Assembly (NCBI GenBank): GCA_021307315.1 | Contig: JAJSPD010000010.1 | Location: 62,001 to 126,000, forward strand | Source of the DNA: Bisporella sp. PMI_857 | Taxonomy: Eukaryota > Ascomycota > Leotiomycetes > Helotiales > Helotiaceae | Length of the DNA: 64,000 bases | Reading direction: 5' to 3' | Shown here: positions 33,717-46,313 of the stretch, piece by piece | How positions within the stretch are numbered: the first letter of the stretch is position 1 | Layout: each line of letters opens with the position of its first letter | Program-made: the position numbers and the translations under genes | The notes under the pieces: model-generated | Seen by the model: the letters and a program-made list of their open reading frames with translations, nothing else | Told to the model about the DNA's origin: nothing | Databases searched by the model: none

Positions 33717-35256
33717 TTACGCAGCGCTCGTCCCATTGGTAGTCCCACTGCTTGCGCCGTTGGTAGCTTCATTTCCATTTGGCTTCCCATCTGCTTGCCG
33801 GATTTCTACATCCTTCTTGAGTCTGGCAGCCCTCTGGGCTCGACTTTCGCTATTTGGATCAAAGAATGCTGTTCTCAATTAGCCGAGGCGTTTTAGTGCC
33901 AGATGAATTGGAGACGTACGCTTCTCTCCAAAGACCGTCGTGCGGATCCCTCGCCGTGGTTCCGTATAGGTTCCTGGAATGACGCGATGTAAAGTAGCTC
34001 TCTGCATTATTGTTAGTCAAGCGTGAGACTATATCTGCCGAAAAAAAGGCACAATCTTTTCACGCAACTCACGTTGTCCCAGAGAGCTACCGAACCAACA
34101 GCCCACTTCCACCTGACAGAATGGTCATCAGCGGCGTGGAGATGGAGCTTAAAGAAGTCGAGCAATTTGTCCGACTCTTCTTTCTTGAGCTCGGCAAATG
34201 CAGTGACGAAACCCGGGTTTACATTCAAAGCTTTCAATCCGGTTACAGGATGAGTGCGGACAGCAGGGTGATGAGTATCGATTGGCGGTCTGTTAGGGCC
34301 AACGCCCCAAGAGTCGATGATTGTGTCATCTGAAGGCTGCATTAGCACATTCATGTAGTCACATGAGAGCTAGTATCTTACATTGTAATCTGGAGGTGTG
34401 AACTGCATGCAGCCCATCTACAAAGCGCTTCAGAGCATCGCTTAGGGCATCATATAGACCATATTGGGAAACCTAGGCTTATTAGCCTGCAGGTCATCAA
34501 TGTTTGTAGAGAGCAAATACCCAAGCTGTGTCACCTCCAACAGTGGGGTGTTCTTCCATTCTCAACATAGAGTATGATGGAGCTTGTAGAATGTCAGAAA
34601 CTTTATTTAACTGCTTGAAATAATTTTTTTCCTTACTTACGATTAATCTCAAAAGAGGTGTCTGCATGAAAGTCCCCGATGGGCTTCGAAAGAGTGTTAG
34701 TTTTGTTCTTTTTTCCAGTTCTTCTTTGCTATTCTTACCCAAGGAGTATATGCCCATTCCGCACGAGTATCGTTTGTACTCCCCCTGATTATAACGTGTT
34801 TTGTATCCTTTTGTGCTGGATGCTTGTCAAGTATACCTGATCCATTAGTGAGCACTACACTTTTCTTTCAAGCGCAGATCAAGAAAACATACCATAATGT
34901 TCGAAGAGTTTGACTTGCTGCTCCGTGTTCAAGTCTTGATCACGGAAGAAAACCACACCCCTCTCATTGACCAATAATGCAAGTTCATCCAATTGCTTAT
35001 CGTCAAGTTGAGATAGCTGTACATTTTCCAGAACCGTTCCAATCGATTCAGTTAAGTCTACTTGCTTAGCAACTGCCAGAAGCGCCTTCTTTTCTGGGTC
35101 AGCGAAAAATGCACGATCTTTGGGAGGCTGTATTTCCTCGCGTATTGGGTCTTTCGGCTCCCAATTCCTAATTTTGGGGTTGAAAAGGGGATGTATAGTT
35201 ATTGGGGTGCCTGAATCAGGCGAGATGTGCTTGAAAGCTTCTAGATCTGAAGGCAT
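33717..35256 (-). CDS. TauD/TfdA-family Fe(II)/2-oxoglutarate dioxygenase
   Basis: About seven exons. The N-terminus includes HPLFNPKIRNWEPKDP, then NERGVVFFRDQDL typical of TauD-like enzymes. The iron facial triad starts with HADTSFE, visible only when the small exon ending at the GTAAGTAAGG donor (about 34643) is read in frame. Then comes SYSMLRMEEHPTVGGDTAW; the distal His is in RATLHRVIPG and the 2-oxoglutarate Arg in RRGIRTT. An Asn/Gly/Thr-rich tail ends at 33717. It lacks a targeting signal. Fungal members oxidise taurine, sulfonates or similar acids. It is divergent from an ACS-type permease with 578 bp between, suggesting uptake and oxidation of one substrate. Confidence 0.82.
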
Positions 35257-35834
35257 TCTGGAAACTAAGAATTTAGCAATTAATTTATTGTCTCTATTTT
35301 CCAGATTACAGTACAGAATGCGGGATAGTTGTGAAATAAATGTTAATTCTAGAGAAAGTAGTTCTTTGTCATTGTTGCAGCATCACGTGGGGCGGCACCA
35401 AAATGATGCGAAATGACTGTCCAAAGGTGTCATTCCACCAACCAACAATAAATTTACATCTTTCGCAAATCAAATTCATCGGATACCGGCCGTGTATCTG
35501 TCCCCTTGCTAGCCATTGTCTGGGAATTTTTGTGATTTGTGTATCTAACTTCCGATGTCAACAAATAACAGTATCCATTAAGACAATTACGCTAGATTCT
35601 CGTGATATTCCCTCATGGAGGAGGTTACGAGAAACATCTCGGCGTATAGGCATTCTTTGTCAAATTGAATATTCCGCAATGTTATAATGCGCGCCTGGTG
35701 GTGACATCGGGAATGATCTATTGACAGGCGAGTTCTCAACTCCTTGAAGTTTTCCGATAAAGCTATGTAGCACCCCTTCGTTTCATGCACATCTGACGGC
35801 CGGAACTGCAAGCTCAATTTCGACATTTCTCAGA
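35257..35834. promoter_or_regulatory. Divergent promoter, dioxygenase / permease
   Basis: 578 bp shared by the minus-strand dioxygenase and the plus-strand permease. No operator identified by eye. Confidence 0.5.
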
Positions 35835-37985
35835 ATGGGAAACTCAGATCAGATTTACTATGGTTACACAGCAGATGGCGGGGATGAGAAGACCGCGTCT
35901 GAAGCAATTACAGACAAGGAATCTTCTCCTAATAGCAGTATCAGAGACTCAGTAGTAGATTGGACTCCAGATGAAGAGACGCGTCTTGTCCGAAAGTTGG
36001 TCCTCCCTTCCCCATGGTGCGTCATATACTAAAAATGTTAGACTTGACTTTATTGTTATGGTTCTGCTGGGCCTCGGCTTTTTTGCTCTTCAGTATGATC
36101 GTGGCAACATGTACGTTCAACATATCCTAGCACAGCTTGAAATATAACTGACCTTTGATGAATAGTGGCAATGCATTGACGGATTTCTTTTTCCGCGACG
36201 TCGGCATCACGCAGAATCAGTTCAATATTGGTCAGCAACTATTGTCAGCTGGCATCGTTCTTCTTGAGGTAAATGTTCACTTCGTCGAACGTTCACGCGC
36301 TAAATTACCTACAGATTCCAAGCAATATTGTCTTGTATCGTGTCGGCCCATCAATTTGGATATCTTGCCAGATCGTTGCATTGTACGAAGTTTTCTACCA
36401 TCTTGTTTCACATCCCTCTACAAAGTTTGATCACTAACTTGTCTACAGTGGTCTTGTTGCAACATTCCAGGCTTTCCAAAAGGGCCTGGCATCTTATCTG
36501 GCGACTCGTCTAACTCTTGGGTAAGTATCTACAACATATATTAATTTAAAAGAAAAAGCAAGAAAGTTTACTTCTACCTAGGCTTTGTGAGTCAGGGTTT
36601 ATACCTGCAGGACTTTTCACAATCACTCTCTGGTACAGAAGAAAGGAGCTAGCTGTCAGATTTGCCTGCTTCTTTCTCGCAAATGTGATTGCCCAATCAT
36701 CATCGGGACTGGTCGCATATGGAATGTGAGTCCAATTTCTACTAGGAAAACGATACGCTGACATCAAGACAGACTTCAAATGAGAGGGGTTTCGGGCCTT
36801 GCCGGTTGGCAGTGGATGTTTATTGTAAGCATAACTAAGATATTTTCTTGAAATTTTCACTAATTTGGGTCAAACTGAAGATTGAAGGGCTATTCACTAT
36901 CTTAGTCGCCGGCATCTTTGCCAGCTTATTCCCTGGAACACCTGCAAATCCTGTGACCTTGACAGGTCTCAGATACTTTACCGAACGAGAAGTACACATC
37001 ATGAGAGAGCGGATCCGCCTGGAGAATCCTGATGGAGGGGCGAGGAAGTCAATAAGCATGGCACAACTAAAAGACACAGTGAGCTTGTTTGTTGCTTGGA
37101 AGAAATAGAACAAGTACACTAACACGTTCATAATAGCTCACGACGTGGCGCATCTATCCTCATTTGCTGCTCACAATATGCGCACTTGCCCCGGCTGGGG
37201 TACTGTGGGCTTATGGACCCTCACTTGTTGTATCATATGGCTATGATCGTCTAAAATCCAATGCTCTCGTGTCTGTTGGTGGTTGGTTGGTCATCCCAGT
37301 CAATGTCGTTGTAGGCTTGACTGCGTAAGCGTCCTTCTCTTCTATACTAGCCTCTCTTACTAAATTCAATAAGCGATAAGCTACAGAAGAAAAGTTTAAT
37401 AGTTATTGTCGGGTTGTTCTTTTGGTGGGGCTTCTGTGTAGGTCAAATCAGCGCCTTTTGAACACCATGAATTAACCACATGATCAGATCGGAAATCTGC
37501 TCATTGCCGCCACCAACAACAGGAATGGAAAATTTGCCATACTCACGCTGTCGTCGGCATTTGCAACATCTTGGCGTAGGTATTCGGAGATAACCGACTT
37601 CATATGCTGACATACGCAGATCCTGTCAATGGCTCATGGTTAGCTGCCAACGCCAAGAATCCTGCTGATAGATCCATCAGAATGGTAAGTCCACCATATT
37701 CGTACACCCAATCTATCCAATGCTAATGTCAGATAGGCAATGTTCATCATGTCAGCCAATGCCTCCGGAATAGTCGGCAGCCAGCTTTTCCAAGCCAAAG
37801 ATAGGCCGCGTTACAAGACTGGGTGGACTGTTGTCGTTGCGCTGATCTCCACCGCTATTGTGATTGCCATACTCAACACGATTAGTTACTGGCATGCCAA
37901 CAAGAAAATTGAACGCCGGAGGGCAGCTGCTGGCCGTGGTGATGGCCAGGAAGTGGTTGAAGGGAAAGCTAAATATTACATCTAG
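35835..37985 (+). CDS. MFS permease, Dal5/allantoate (ACS) family
   Basis: A multi-exon gene (about ten introns) for a 12-TM anion:cation symporter family permease. Characteristic segments are LQYDRGNI (TM1), FFRDVGITQNQFNIGQQLL, IPSNIVLYRVGPSIW, GLVATFQAFQKGLASYLATRL, ESGFIPAGLFTITLWYRRKE, LFPGTPANP, RYFTEREVHIMRERI and the C-terminal QLFQAKDRPRYKTGW. Family members import allantoate, ureidosuccinate, carboxylates or sulfonates by H+ symport at the plasma membrane. The introns I checked preserve the frame. Paired head-to-head with the TauD-like dioxygenase. Confidence 0.82.
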
Positions 37986-38063
37986 AATGTATAAAGTTGA
38001 ACAGAAACGGGGTGACAATATAGCTTGAAATTTAGGAGAGAATATTGAAGAGTAAGACTAGTT

Positions 38064-38378
38064 ATGGTAAGATATCTGAGTATTGCTGAAGAATTTGATT
38101 TGATGTTCTCTTACTTTCAGTTCGCACGGCGCTGTTTTGCATGTAGTAATTGCACCAGTGGCCGACTTCAGGAAATAAGACACAATGGGCAGACTCCACC
38201 GTATCCCGCAGTAGAAATTAGAAGCGAAAGTGTTATCAAATTCTTGCTGAAAGAAGGTGGTCTAAATATGAAAGACAGCTTTGGCCGCACAGCATTATTT
38301 CAAACAATACGGTGTAAAAATACAAATGCAGAACTTCTATTGGATTCTGCTTCTCGAATCTGGTGCGAAACGAAATAG
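38064..38378 (+). pseudogene. Ankyrin-repeat fragment
   Basis: A short frame containing about two degenerate ankyrin units (QTPPYPAVEIRSESVIKFLL and DSFGRTALFQTI..NTNAELLLDS) with no start-to-end domain around it. The preceding 30 residues are unrelated to the fold. Looks like a leftover of a larger ankyrin gene. Confidence 0.5.
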
Positions 38379-38559
38379 AAGAAATAGAATGTCTCCAAAT
38401 AACGGAAATAAATTGATAAGATTCATATCCTTTCGAGCATAGGGTGATCCATGTTGCAACAAATTATAAGAGAGCAACCGAAAGGGTTAAAAGGTCGACG
38501 TAATTTATCTCTTTTCTTTATGGCGTTTCACACTGGCAGAGTAATTCGAAGTATAGGGC

Positions 38560-40125
38560 TGTATGCGCTGTAGTACATGCCGTACAGCCAAAGAGCGTGC
38601 CATTATTGAAGGACGCAATAGTTCCGGGATGAGGCAGCTCGTCTATTGGGTTACTCAAACCATGCGGCGTTTCGACCGGAAGAGAAGATGATCAAATCCC
38701 CTCAGTCTGTTAATTCGTTCCTAGCTGATTTGGGATCGAAGTTGACTACCGGAGGGCTCAATGAAGTTGAGAAACTGAGGCAGCTGAAGAAAATGGATTT
38801 GGAATCTCGGGAGGAGAATTTTGATGGACATTATTATCAATGGGACAATTCATTCTATAATAGATTGATGTTGGAGGAACACTTCTCATTCGACCAGTGG
38901 AAAGTTACAGAATAGTTCCCCTTGAATGCTACTATCCAGCATATACTTGAGGCATTCGGAAATTTATTTGGAATGATTTTCGTTGAGGTCACTGGAAAAG
39001 ACAGAGATGATATTGCGGAAACTGGAAGCGGAGGCGATATTATCTGGTATCCTGATGTTCAAGTCTTTACTACATGGAACAAAGGGAACGATGAATTCCT
39101 CGGCTATCTTTACCTGGATTTGCATCCTCGCCAGGGGAAATCCGGACATGCAGCCAATTTTAATCCGCAACCAGTATTTATTTGCAAAAGATTTAAAAGA
39201 TGAAAGATTAATTATTATGGGGCATTAAAAGGCAGATGTACAACGAATTTACCCAGCGACAGCATTAGTTTGCGATTTTTCCAAGCCAATAGCCAACAAA
39301 CCTAGTCTACTGAAGCATAAATAAAGTCTGGATGTTATTCTATGAGTTGGAACATGGGATCCACGATCTCGTTGCAAATACAAAATACGCAAGATACCAT
39401 GGTACAATAACCGTCCAGGACTTTTGCGAAGCACCTAACCAAACGCTCAAAAATTGGTGCTGGACAGCACTATCACTAAAAGCACTCATTCAGCATTACT
39501 CGACCTTGTTGCCAGAATACTTCCAGGTCTGGAAGGAGGCAGCGGTTGATGAGGACACCAAAATTAGAAAGATACCAGAAAAGATTCCTGATGTAATGAT
39601 TAAGAATTTGATTCAAACCAAGGAGGCCAATAATGCTATTTTCTATCTACGTCAGCTTTATGCTGGTATTTTCGATATGATAATCCATCAGCCCGATTCT
39701 TGTGAAGCTGCCAAGAAGATTAATATCTCAGAAATGCGAAATACACTTCAGAAATACATCATGAAAATTGGAGGGCTTGAATCATTGGGATAGGGTCACG
39801 AGTGGGGACACGGTGAAGCAACGTTTCCACGTCTAGCTTAGGGATTATGATGCGGGTTACTACGGTATCCGTGGTATGTTCATCCTTGAATTGTCCTCAT
39901 TCGAAACTCTCCCTTACAACTCCTTATAGTTCTCAGGTTTACGCACTAGATGTGTTTTACACTGTCTTTAAATCTGATCCAATGAACGCTTCTGAGGGTT
40001 TTGGCTATAGGCGCATGATCTTGGAGAAAGGTGGCAGTCAGAACGAAATGAAGATGTTGCCAGAATATTTAGGTCGGGTGCCTAGCACATATGCGCTTTA
40101 TTGAGAACTTGGGTTAGCTTAGGAT
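38560..40125 (+). pseudogene. Degenerate M3 metallopeptidase (thimet oligopeptidase/MepB-like)
   Basis: Four successive frames carry collinear pieces of an M3 peptidase: VPLLKDAIV, then after a frameshift EAARLLGYSNHAAFRPEEKM; a stop at VTE*; FPLNATIQHILEAFGNLFGMIF and GYLYLDLHPRQGKSGHAANF; stops; LFYELEHGIHDLV and KYARYHGTITVQDFCEAPNQ; a stop; then YSSQVYALDVFYTVF and GYRRMILEKGGSQNEMKML up to a final stop at ALY*, followed by ELGLA still in register. The zinc motif FHELGH of the family reads FYELEH, so the first zinc His and the Gly are both lost. The N-terminal third is missing. Dead on several independent grounds. Confidence 0.88.
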
Positions 40126-40976
40126 TCCATTACTAGAAAGACTATTTATGTAGTAAAAGTGTCACGTGATGCTGTGACACAAATACATACCCAACTTTTG
40201 TATGCATATCTGTTGTTTAATCTCCAAGTGAATAGAGTACTGTATTGTACGGCTGCTACAGAGCGCTCGCGTGAAACTAATAATCAATTTCTATTTACGA
40301 TATTTTAGTTGTTATATATTTTTTAAATTCAAAAATCATATTTTATTACTTTTATTTTACGTTTTCCGATGATGGTCGTTATGTCATGTTGTGCACACCT
40401 ATTTGTATATTTTGGGGGGAAGCGGCTCTATTAAAGACAAATGGACAAATGAATAGAGCGCCAAAGTCGGCTTGGAGATGAGTTCACGATACAGTCACCT
40501 TCATAGCTTCACGCCCATTGTCACCCTGATGCCTACTCGGTGTAGGCGGAAATATGATATTGCCCCTCTTTCAGCTTTTGCCTTAAGCGTACAAGAAGGT
40601 GCATACTGTACGTGAAGCTCTCTCCCGTTCGCATGATCTGAATTCCTCGTATAAAATGAGATTCTGATCTAGACGAGCTTGTCGCTGTTCGCCTGCGGCA
40701 CAGTTCCTGTCAGCCTCACCGAATCAAGAGCTTCAGCCTGCGCCATCGAGAAACTTGCCAATTACATGGAGCGAATACCTGCAAAATAGCGCGAAGAATA
40801 TAGAATCGCTAGCTTCACATTTTAAGGAGACATATAAGGGAAGGAACTTCCTCTGTGAGCGTATTTGGATCTTTCTGCCACTCGAAAACATTTGGGTATA
40901 TAATACCGGTCATTTATTCACAAAATTTTCGTTCTTTTCTTGTTGTAATTATAATTACCAGCTTGCCAAAGTCAAC
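40126..40976. other. AT-rich gene-free region
   Basis: Includes a strongly AT-rich stretch (about 40280-40370). Holds the promoter of the LysM gene. No gene seen. Confidence 0.45.
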
Positions 40977-41577
40977 ATGCTTTTTTCTAGAATTATGCTC
41001 TTCCTCGCGAGTTCCGTCGCATACGCAGAAAATGTGCGTCGGGCGACCTCTCCAACGGATTCTCCCACTGGCACCGTTGACCCAAGCACAATCAAAGACT
41101 GTACATACTGGGTGAACCCTACGGGCGGTAAAATCACCCTTAGCCCAATTCCCTTCGAGGTTCAACGCTAAGTCCAACAACTTACAGGAGAAACATGTGC
41201 CTCCATAATCTCAGACCTAAATCCTTTGCTTACCCTCGAGCAATTTCAGTGCTGGGTAAGCCCCACTTTCTCTGCCCGTCGCCCAACACCACCGTTTCTC
41301 CACATAGGTCGAGAAGCTTGAATTCATCCTAGAGCCTCTATAAGCCCATGACTAACAAATTCAGAACCCATCACTGGGAGCTGAGTGCACTCTAAGAGAA
41401 GGATACTCCTACTGCGTGGAGAAGAACTGGGGAATCCCTGAACCAACACCGACACCAATCACTTCGAAGTCTACTCTCACGTATTCGACCGTGGTTACAA
41501 TTACAAATACCCGGTATTCTACTCTCACATTCGTTACCACGCCGCCTGGACCTACTGCTACTTGTGGATCTGCGTAG
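40977..41577 (+). CDS. Secreted LysM-domain protein
   Basis: Three exons (40977-41127, 41188-41255, 41365-41577) give 143 residues. Signal peptide (MLFSRIMLFLASSVAYA). A single LysM module starts at KDCTYWVNPTGGETCASI, continues with LNPLLTLEQFQCWNPSLGAEC and ends GYSYCV, with six Cys in the spacing of fungal LysM domains. A Pro/Thr/Ser-rich tail ends CGSA. LysM proteins bind chitin oligomers and can shield hyphae or suppress host chitin sensing; here only the domain is shown. Intron phases are 1 and 0. Confidence 0.8.
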
Positions 41578-41778
41578 TGTGATCGATGGACTTGGGGTAT
41601 GGATATAGAGAGTATATTCTACGCAAGCAAGCACTCTACATCTGGGAGGGAAAGCAGATCTAACCTTTAACGTAATGTTGTAGCTTAACGTTAGAGCAGC
41701 TTAATTTGTCTTTATTTAATACTCAACTACGCTAAATACATCAGAATCCAAAATTTCATAATACAATCGTGGAGAGCA

Positions 41779-44700
41779 CTATTCTACAGCTAAGAAGGCT
41801 TCGTTATCCACGTTGAACAACTGCAGAAGCCTCTTGCTCTCAGCGATGACATTTCCTCCATTCCCTACCTGCATATTGTTTGCAACATGCATAGCCATTT
41901 CAGCCTCTGCTCGCCCTGCTGTCAAGTAGTTCATCCCGACCTGGTTTCATTAGCTCCATCGCCCATCGTCGCAGGAATATTCAAACTTACAACAGAATTT
42001 CCATATCTCACACCCGTCTCCCCCATCGCGGCCTCGTGAATCATCGCGCCACCAATTCTCGTTAAAGCGTTGCCCTGTGCATTGACTTTCAGTTGAATAT
42101 CGCGTGATAAACCTGAATTATACGCCCTCTGTCTTTCATCCTGTTGAGCTAGAATCGGTTGCCACGCTTCTCTCTTCTTCCGCAGCTCTTCTCGTTGATT
42201 CCAGTACCTTGCGAACTGCGCCAAATTTCCTGCTTCAGCTGCCTGCCTTAGCTCTGCCTTTGCTCGCTTACTATATGGCTGACAAGAAAAGCCCTTCTCC
42301 GGATCCGCAGCTTCATAAGCCACCTCTGTCAAATCCCTGGACATGAGAGGCGCCAGAGGGGTTTCATCGATGATACTCCAATGACATTCTTGGCACAGAA
42401 CTATTGTCGTATCATTCGGATTCTCTCTCTCCTCGGCGATACGACCGAAAAACTTTCTCCCACTGCTCTTCTTAAAGCCTCGTAAGTTGCCCGCGCAAGG
42501 AGGCGGTTGGAGGTTGAAGATCTGGGCAACTGAGAGGAGATCCGCGCAATCGCCGGTATGATAAGCAAAACCGAGACAATTACGGAGCATGCGTCCACGA
42601 TAGGTTGTTGTATTTTCAAAATTATTGTGATCTTTAACTGAGGTGTCGGCCGGAGCTGCAGACTCTGCCCATGAGCAGGTTCTAATAACGCCTGCGACCA
42701 ACGGCCGAGTGATCGGAGAGAGTAGATGGCCGGCTCCAAACAGGGAGACATATAAGTAGTAGCAGCGAGGACAGCATTCGACGTTAGGGTACTCATTAAA
42801 GCTGTACCATTGGTCCAAATTCCCCCTCGCCGCCATTTCTTTCTCTAAATCGGCCTCGTCCACACCACGTGCTCCATCACAAGGGGCTAGCCTTCCTTCT
42901 AATCCTACTGCAGTCCTCCAAATCTGATCATCCGCTCTCTTGATTGCAACACCAATCGCCGTCTTCGTATAGACACCAGCCAGATCACAGGTTATCTTCC
43001 CAATCTGATCTTCCCCGAGATGGGCCGCCACAAATGCGTTTGCCAAGGACGTAAAGGCCACGTAGTCACAATAGCAAGCAAGACAGATATTTCCGGTCTT
43101 GCCTCCGGCAGCTGTAAAGACTACATAAATGTCTCCCATGGGCTGAACAGGCTTTCCCGGGCCAGGGCAATCTGGCATTAGAAGCCTACCCTGAGCTTCC
43201 TCCACGAAGGAAATCCAGTCAAGATTTGGCTTTTTGAACTCGTTCTGTAGCAATCGCTTGTAATAAGGCAATGAAAGAGCACATGTCCATTCATTGCCCT
43301 CCCCGCCTGCAGTCGTTTGCGTTTGGAAATGTTCTTCGAATACAGTATGCCGAATATGGAGCTCGTAACATGACATGCAGATAGCAAATCTTGGGATCAT
43401 ATCACCTTTAATAACATGCATAGGTCCTGGACTTGTACTCGAACCTGTACAAGGTGGGATGTTCGGGAAATTGGCAGTGAAGTTAATTAGCGGCTGGACA
43501 GTATTCTGTGGTATGCATTGAGACGAGAAGATGGCTTGAACACCTGGGAAACTCAGATCACAGACTATTTGGGTTTCGACGCCAGTATATGGGGTGAAGT
43601 GGGCTACTATATCAGCATTTGGAGTGACTCTAAAACGATAGCATGGCTCGCATACTGCGAAGCTCCCAGCGCCCTTTAGAACGAAGAATCGGCTATATTT
43701 GGTGAAGGCGCCCTGGTCTCCTATGCACTCTTGATTCTGTGTAAATGTGGTTGTGTCGGGTGGCAAAGGAGTACGCTCAGGTACTGGTGCTGATGCCGAT
43801 GCTGGTTCTGGTATCGGTTTAGGTTCTGATTCAGGTTCTGGTGCTGCTTGTGAACGATCATTTGAGTTTGTAGCAGGGAAAGTTTCAGATCCAGGAAGCT
43901 CTACAGCAAAAGTAGCCGTTGGCGACTGATGCTGTGATGAAAATGCCTCGCAACCAGGTAGTTCCACTGCGAAAACAGTGCTTCCTAATTCGTGGATCGG
44001 CAGCTTGGGGGTTTTATTCCGTGGTTGGAGAGGCTGGGGATAAAGATCTCGATTGTCTTCGGTATCCCGTAACACTTGGTTTGGTGAAGGTTCTCCACCC
44101 ACTGTCGGATTAGATGGTGACTTGTCTGGTAGCGATAAAGAAGACATCTGAGATTCAATGCCAGTCGATGATTGATGAGAAGTTTCCTCATCTGCTTGAC
44201 TTGGCAAAACTTGGTTCGGAGTCTGGCTTGCCTTCGTCATACCAGTAGGCATATTGTGTTGCGCAACTGCTGGTAATTGAGCTTGAGAAACTGGTTTGCG
44301 CTGATAGGCTCGGGGTGAAGGAGCCTGGGACTGAGGAGCAGGAACAACATTGTGGTAATGTGGCTCAGGAGATGGGCGAGAGTGAGGAGGGTTGGTTTGT
44401 GGTGGTGAGGGTGGAAGGGTTTGAGGCGCCGGTGGTGAGGCCATGCGTGGAGCGGGAGGCGAATGCGGAGGTAGCACAGGAGCAGTGTATTGACTATCCT
44501 GGGAGAGTATAATTGACGGAGATGGCGAATTAGCCTGAGTAGGTGGTTGGTATGGCATAGACTGGGAGGGCGACACGGATGAAGGCGGTGGTATCTGGTG
44601 GTTGGTTGAGGTCGATTGTGAGACCATTGGCTGAGGCATCTGGACTGGCGGCGGAGTTACAGCATTGTCCTGCCTTGATACTGGCGAACCAGGTGGGAAA

Positions 44701-46313
44701 GCCGGGGGTGGTGGAGATGAAGATGTCTCAGGATTCTCTGTTCGCTGTGGTACAACTACGGTTGATACGTGGGCTTGAGATGAACTGGAAGCAACTTGCT
44801 GGTCGCCTTGATTAGGGATAAATTGCTGGGGAGGAGGCATTGAATGACTCGGGCTGCTCGCCTGAGCCGGAAGAGCAGGTATCTGTTGCTGAGATGCAGT
44901 ATACATACTTTGCGGTTGCTGCTCAGGTGGAGGGGGAGATAAAGGCACCGTTTGAAAGCTTTGCATGGGTTGCTGAGAAATGGAAGAATGTTCTACAATT
45001 GGCTGAGCTACTGGAAATGCATTCTGAGAAGGTGGTGGAATAGGTGTAGTAAAACGTTCTGGGTGAGCTTGGCTAGGAGAAAAGCTTTGTTGTTGCTGAG
45101 CAGGAGGAGGGGGAGGAGTTGAGAAATTCTGTGGTGGCGGCGATGGCCCAGCTTGAAATGTTTGTGGAGGTTGTGGTGAAATGGGAGAAGTTATTTGGGG
45201 AGTAAGTTGGGCCGGTGAAGTTGAACTTCCTGGATGAGGCGATGCCGGAGAAAATGTCTGGTGCTGCTGAAGCACAGTATGCGCTTGAGAGACTGATTGA
45301 CGATGAGGTAGACGCTGATTCGTTTGTTGAGGTGAAGCCTGAACATTATTAGGCGATATCTGAGATCCAGATAGATGATGATATGACGCAGTGGATTGTG
45401 GTGCTTGAGAGACAGTCTGTGGGTGAATATAATTTTGAGGATGGGTTTGAGGATTTGGTGGAGGTGGAGGCTGGTTTAGATTTGAGGAAGCTCCTGGTGA
45501 AACTTCTGAGTACTGGGATGGTGTTGGGGGAAACGACTGATATCCTTGACCCGGATGAGTTGTTGCTGGTGACGACATCACGTGGCTTGGCGGCGATTGA
45601 GGTTGAGCCTGTCATAGAGTCAATTACTGGCGGTGAGGCAGTTTATCTCATGGAAAGTTTTGAAAGCCATGCTGATATTCACTTACTGGAGGTAACAGCG
45701 CCGGCGTAAATGCCTCCTGATGCGGAGTTTGACTTTGTTGCGGCGGGAAATAGCTCTGAGGTTGGCCATGGTTTAGTTGTTGTGGTGGAGGGCTAATGTT
45801 ATAATGCTGATTCGGGTTCTGTGCATATTGAACTGTTGAGGCTGCCTGATTCTGGTGCGATTGTGTTTGAGAGCTCACACTAAAGCGATGATTTGGTGTT
45901 TGTTGGTACTGAACAGGTGATGCTGCGAGATTTTGATATGGTTGTGGTGGTGGTGGTGAACTAACACTATAACGTTGGTTTGGATATTGTTGATATTGAA
46001 CAGGTGGTGGCACATTCTGCCCTTGATACGGCGGCTGGTAAACATGTTGTTGATTAGGTCCTGCCTGAAATACAGACTGACCGCCTTGATATGGAGGCTG
46101 GCTAGAGAAACTACCATAGTGGCTAGGCTGCTGGACGCCTTGCTGATGCTGCTCCCAAGGCGGGCCACCAGCATAACCAAGCTGTTGCGCCTGAGATTGA
46201 TATGGACCTTGGTTGTGATACTGGTATCTATTCTTGTCGGGATTTGCTGCTAAAGCCGCGATGTCGTTGACGGCCTTCTCAGCTTTCTTCCGAGCTTTGT
46301 TTAAGAAGTCCAT
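41779..46313 (-). CDS. Large Pro/Gln-rich protein with five CxxC(Y/H) modules
   Basis: About 1,500 residues, three exons. Intron 1 (about 45621-45677) joins LLPP to AQPQSPPSHV. Intron 2 (about 41940-41995) replaces an apparent stop and adds MNYLTAGRAEAEMAM to the true end at 41779. The N-terminus MDFLNKARKKAEKAVNDI is amphipathic. Some 800 residues of low-complexity Pro/Gln/Ser/Tyr sequence follow. The C-terminal half has five related units, each opening with a C-x-G type loop and holding a CxxC(Y/H) core: VCEPCYRF, ICMSCYEL, ICLACYCD, CCPRCYYL and LCQECHWS, with more conserved Cys between. A charged helix ends the protein. No known enzyme family recognised; the Cys pairs suggest metal binding. 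Cytosolic or nuclear (no signal peptide). Confidence 0.75.

Noticed and set aside
38560..40125. Repeat-induced point mutation as the proven cause of the peptidase decay
   Set aside because: The zinc-site changes fit transitions, but at least one stop is a transversion, a frameshift is present, and no intact copy is available to compare.
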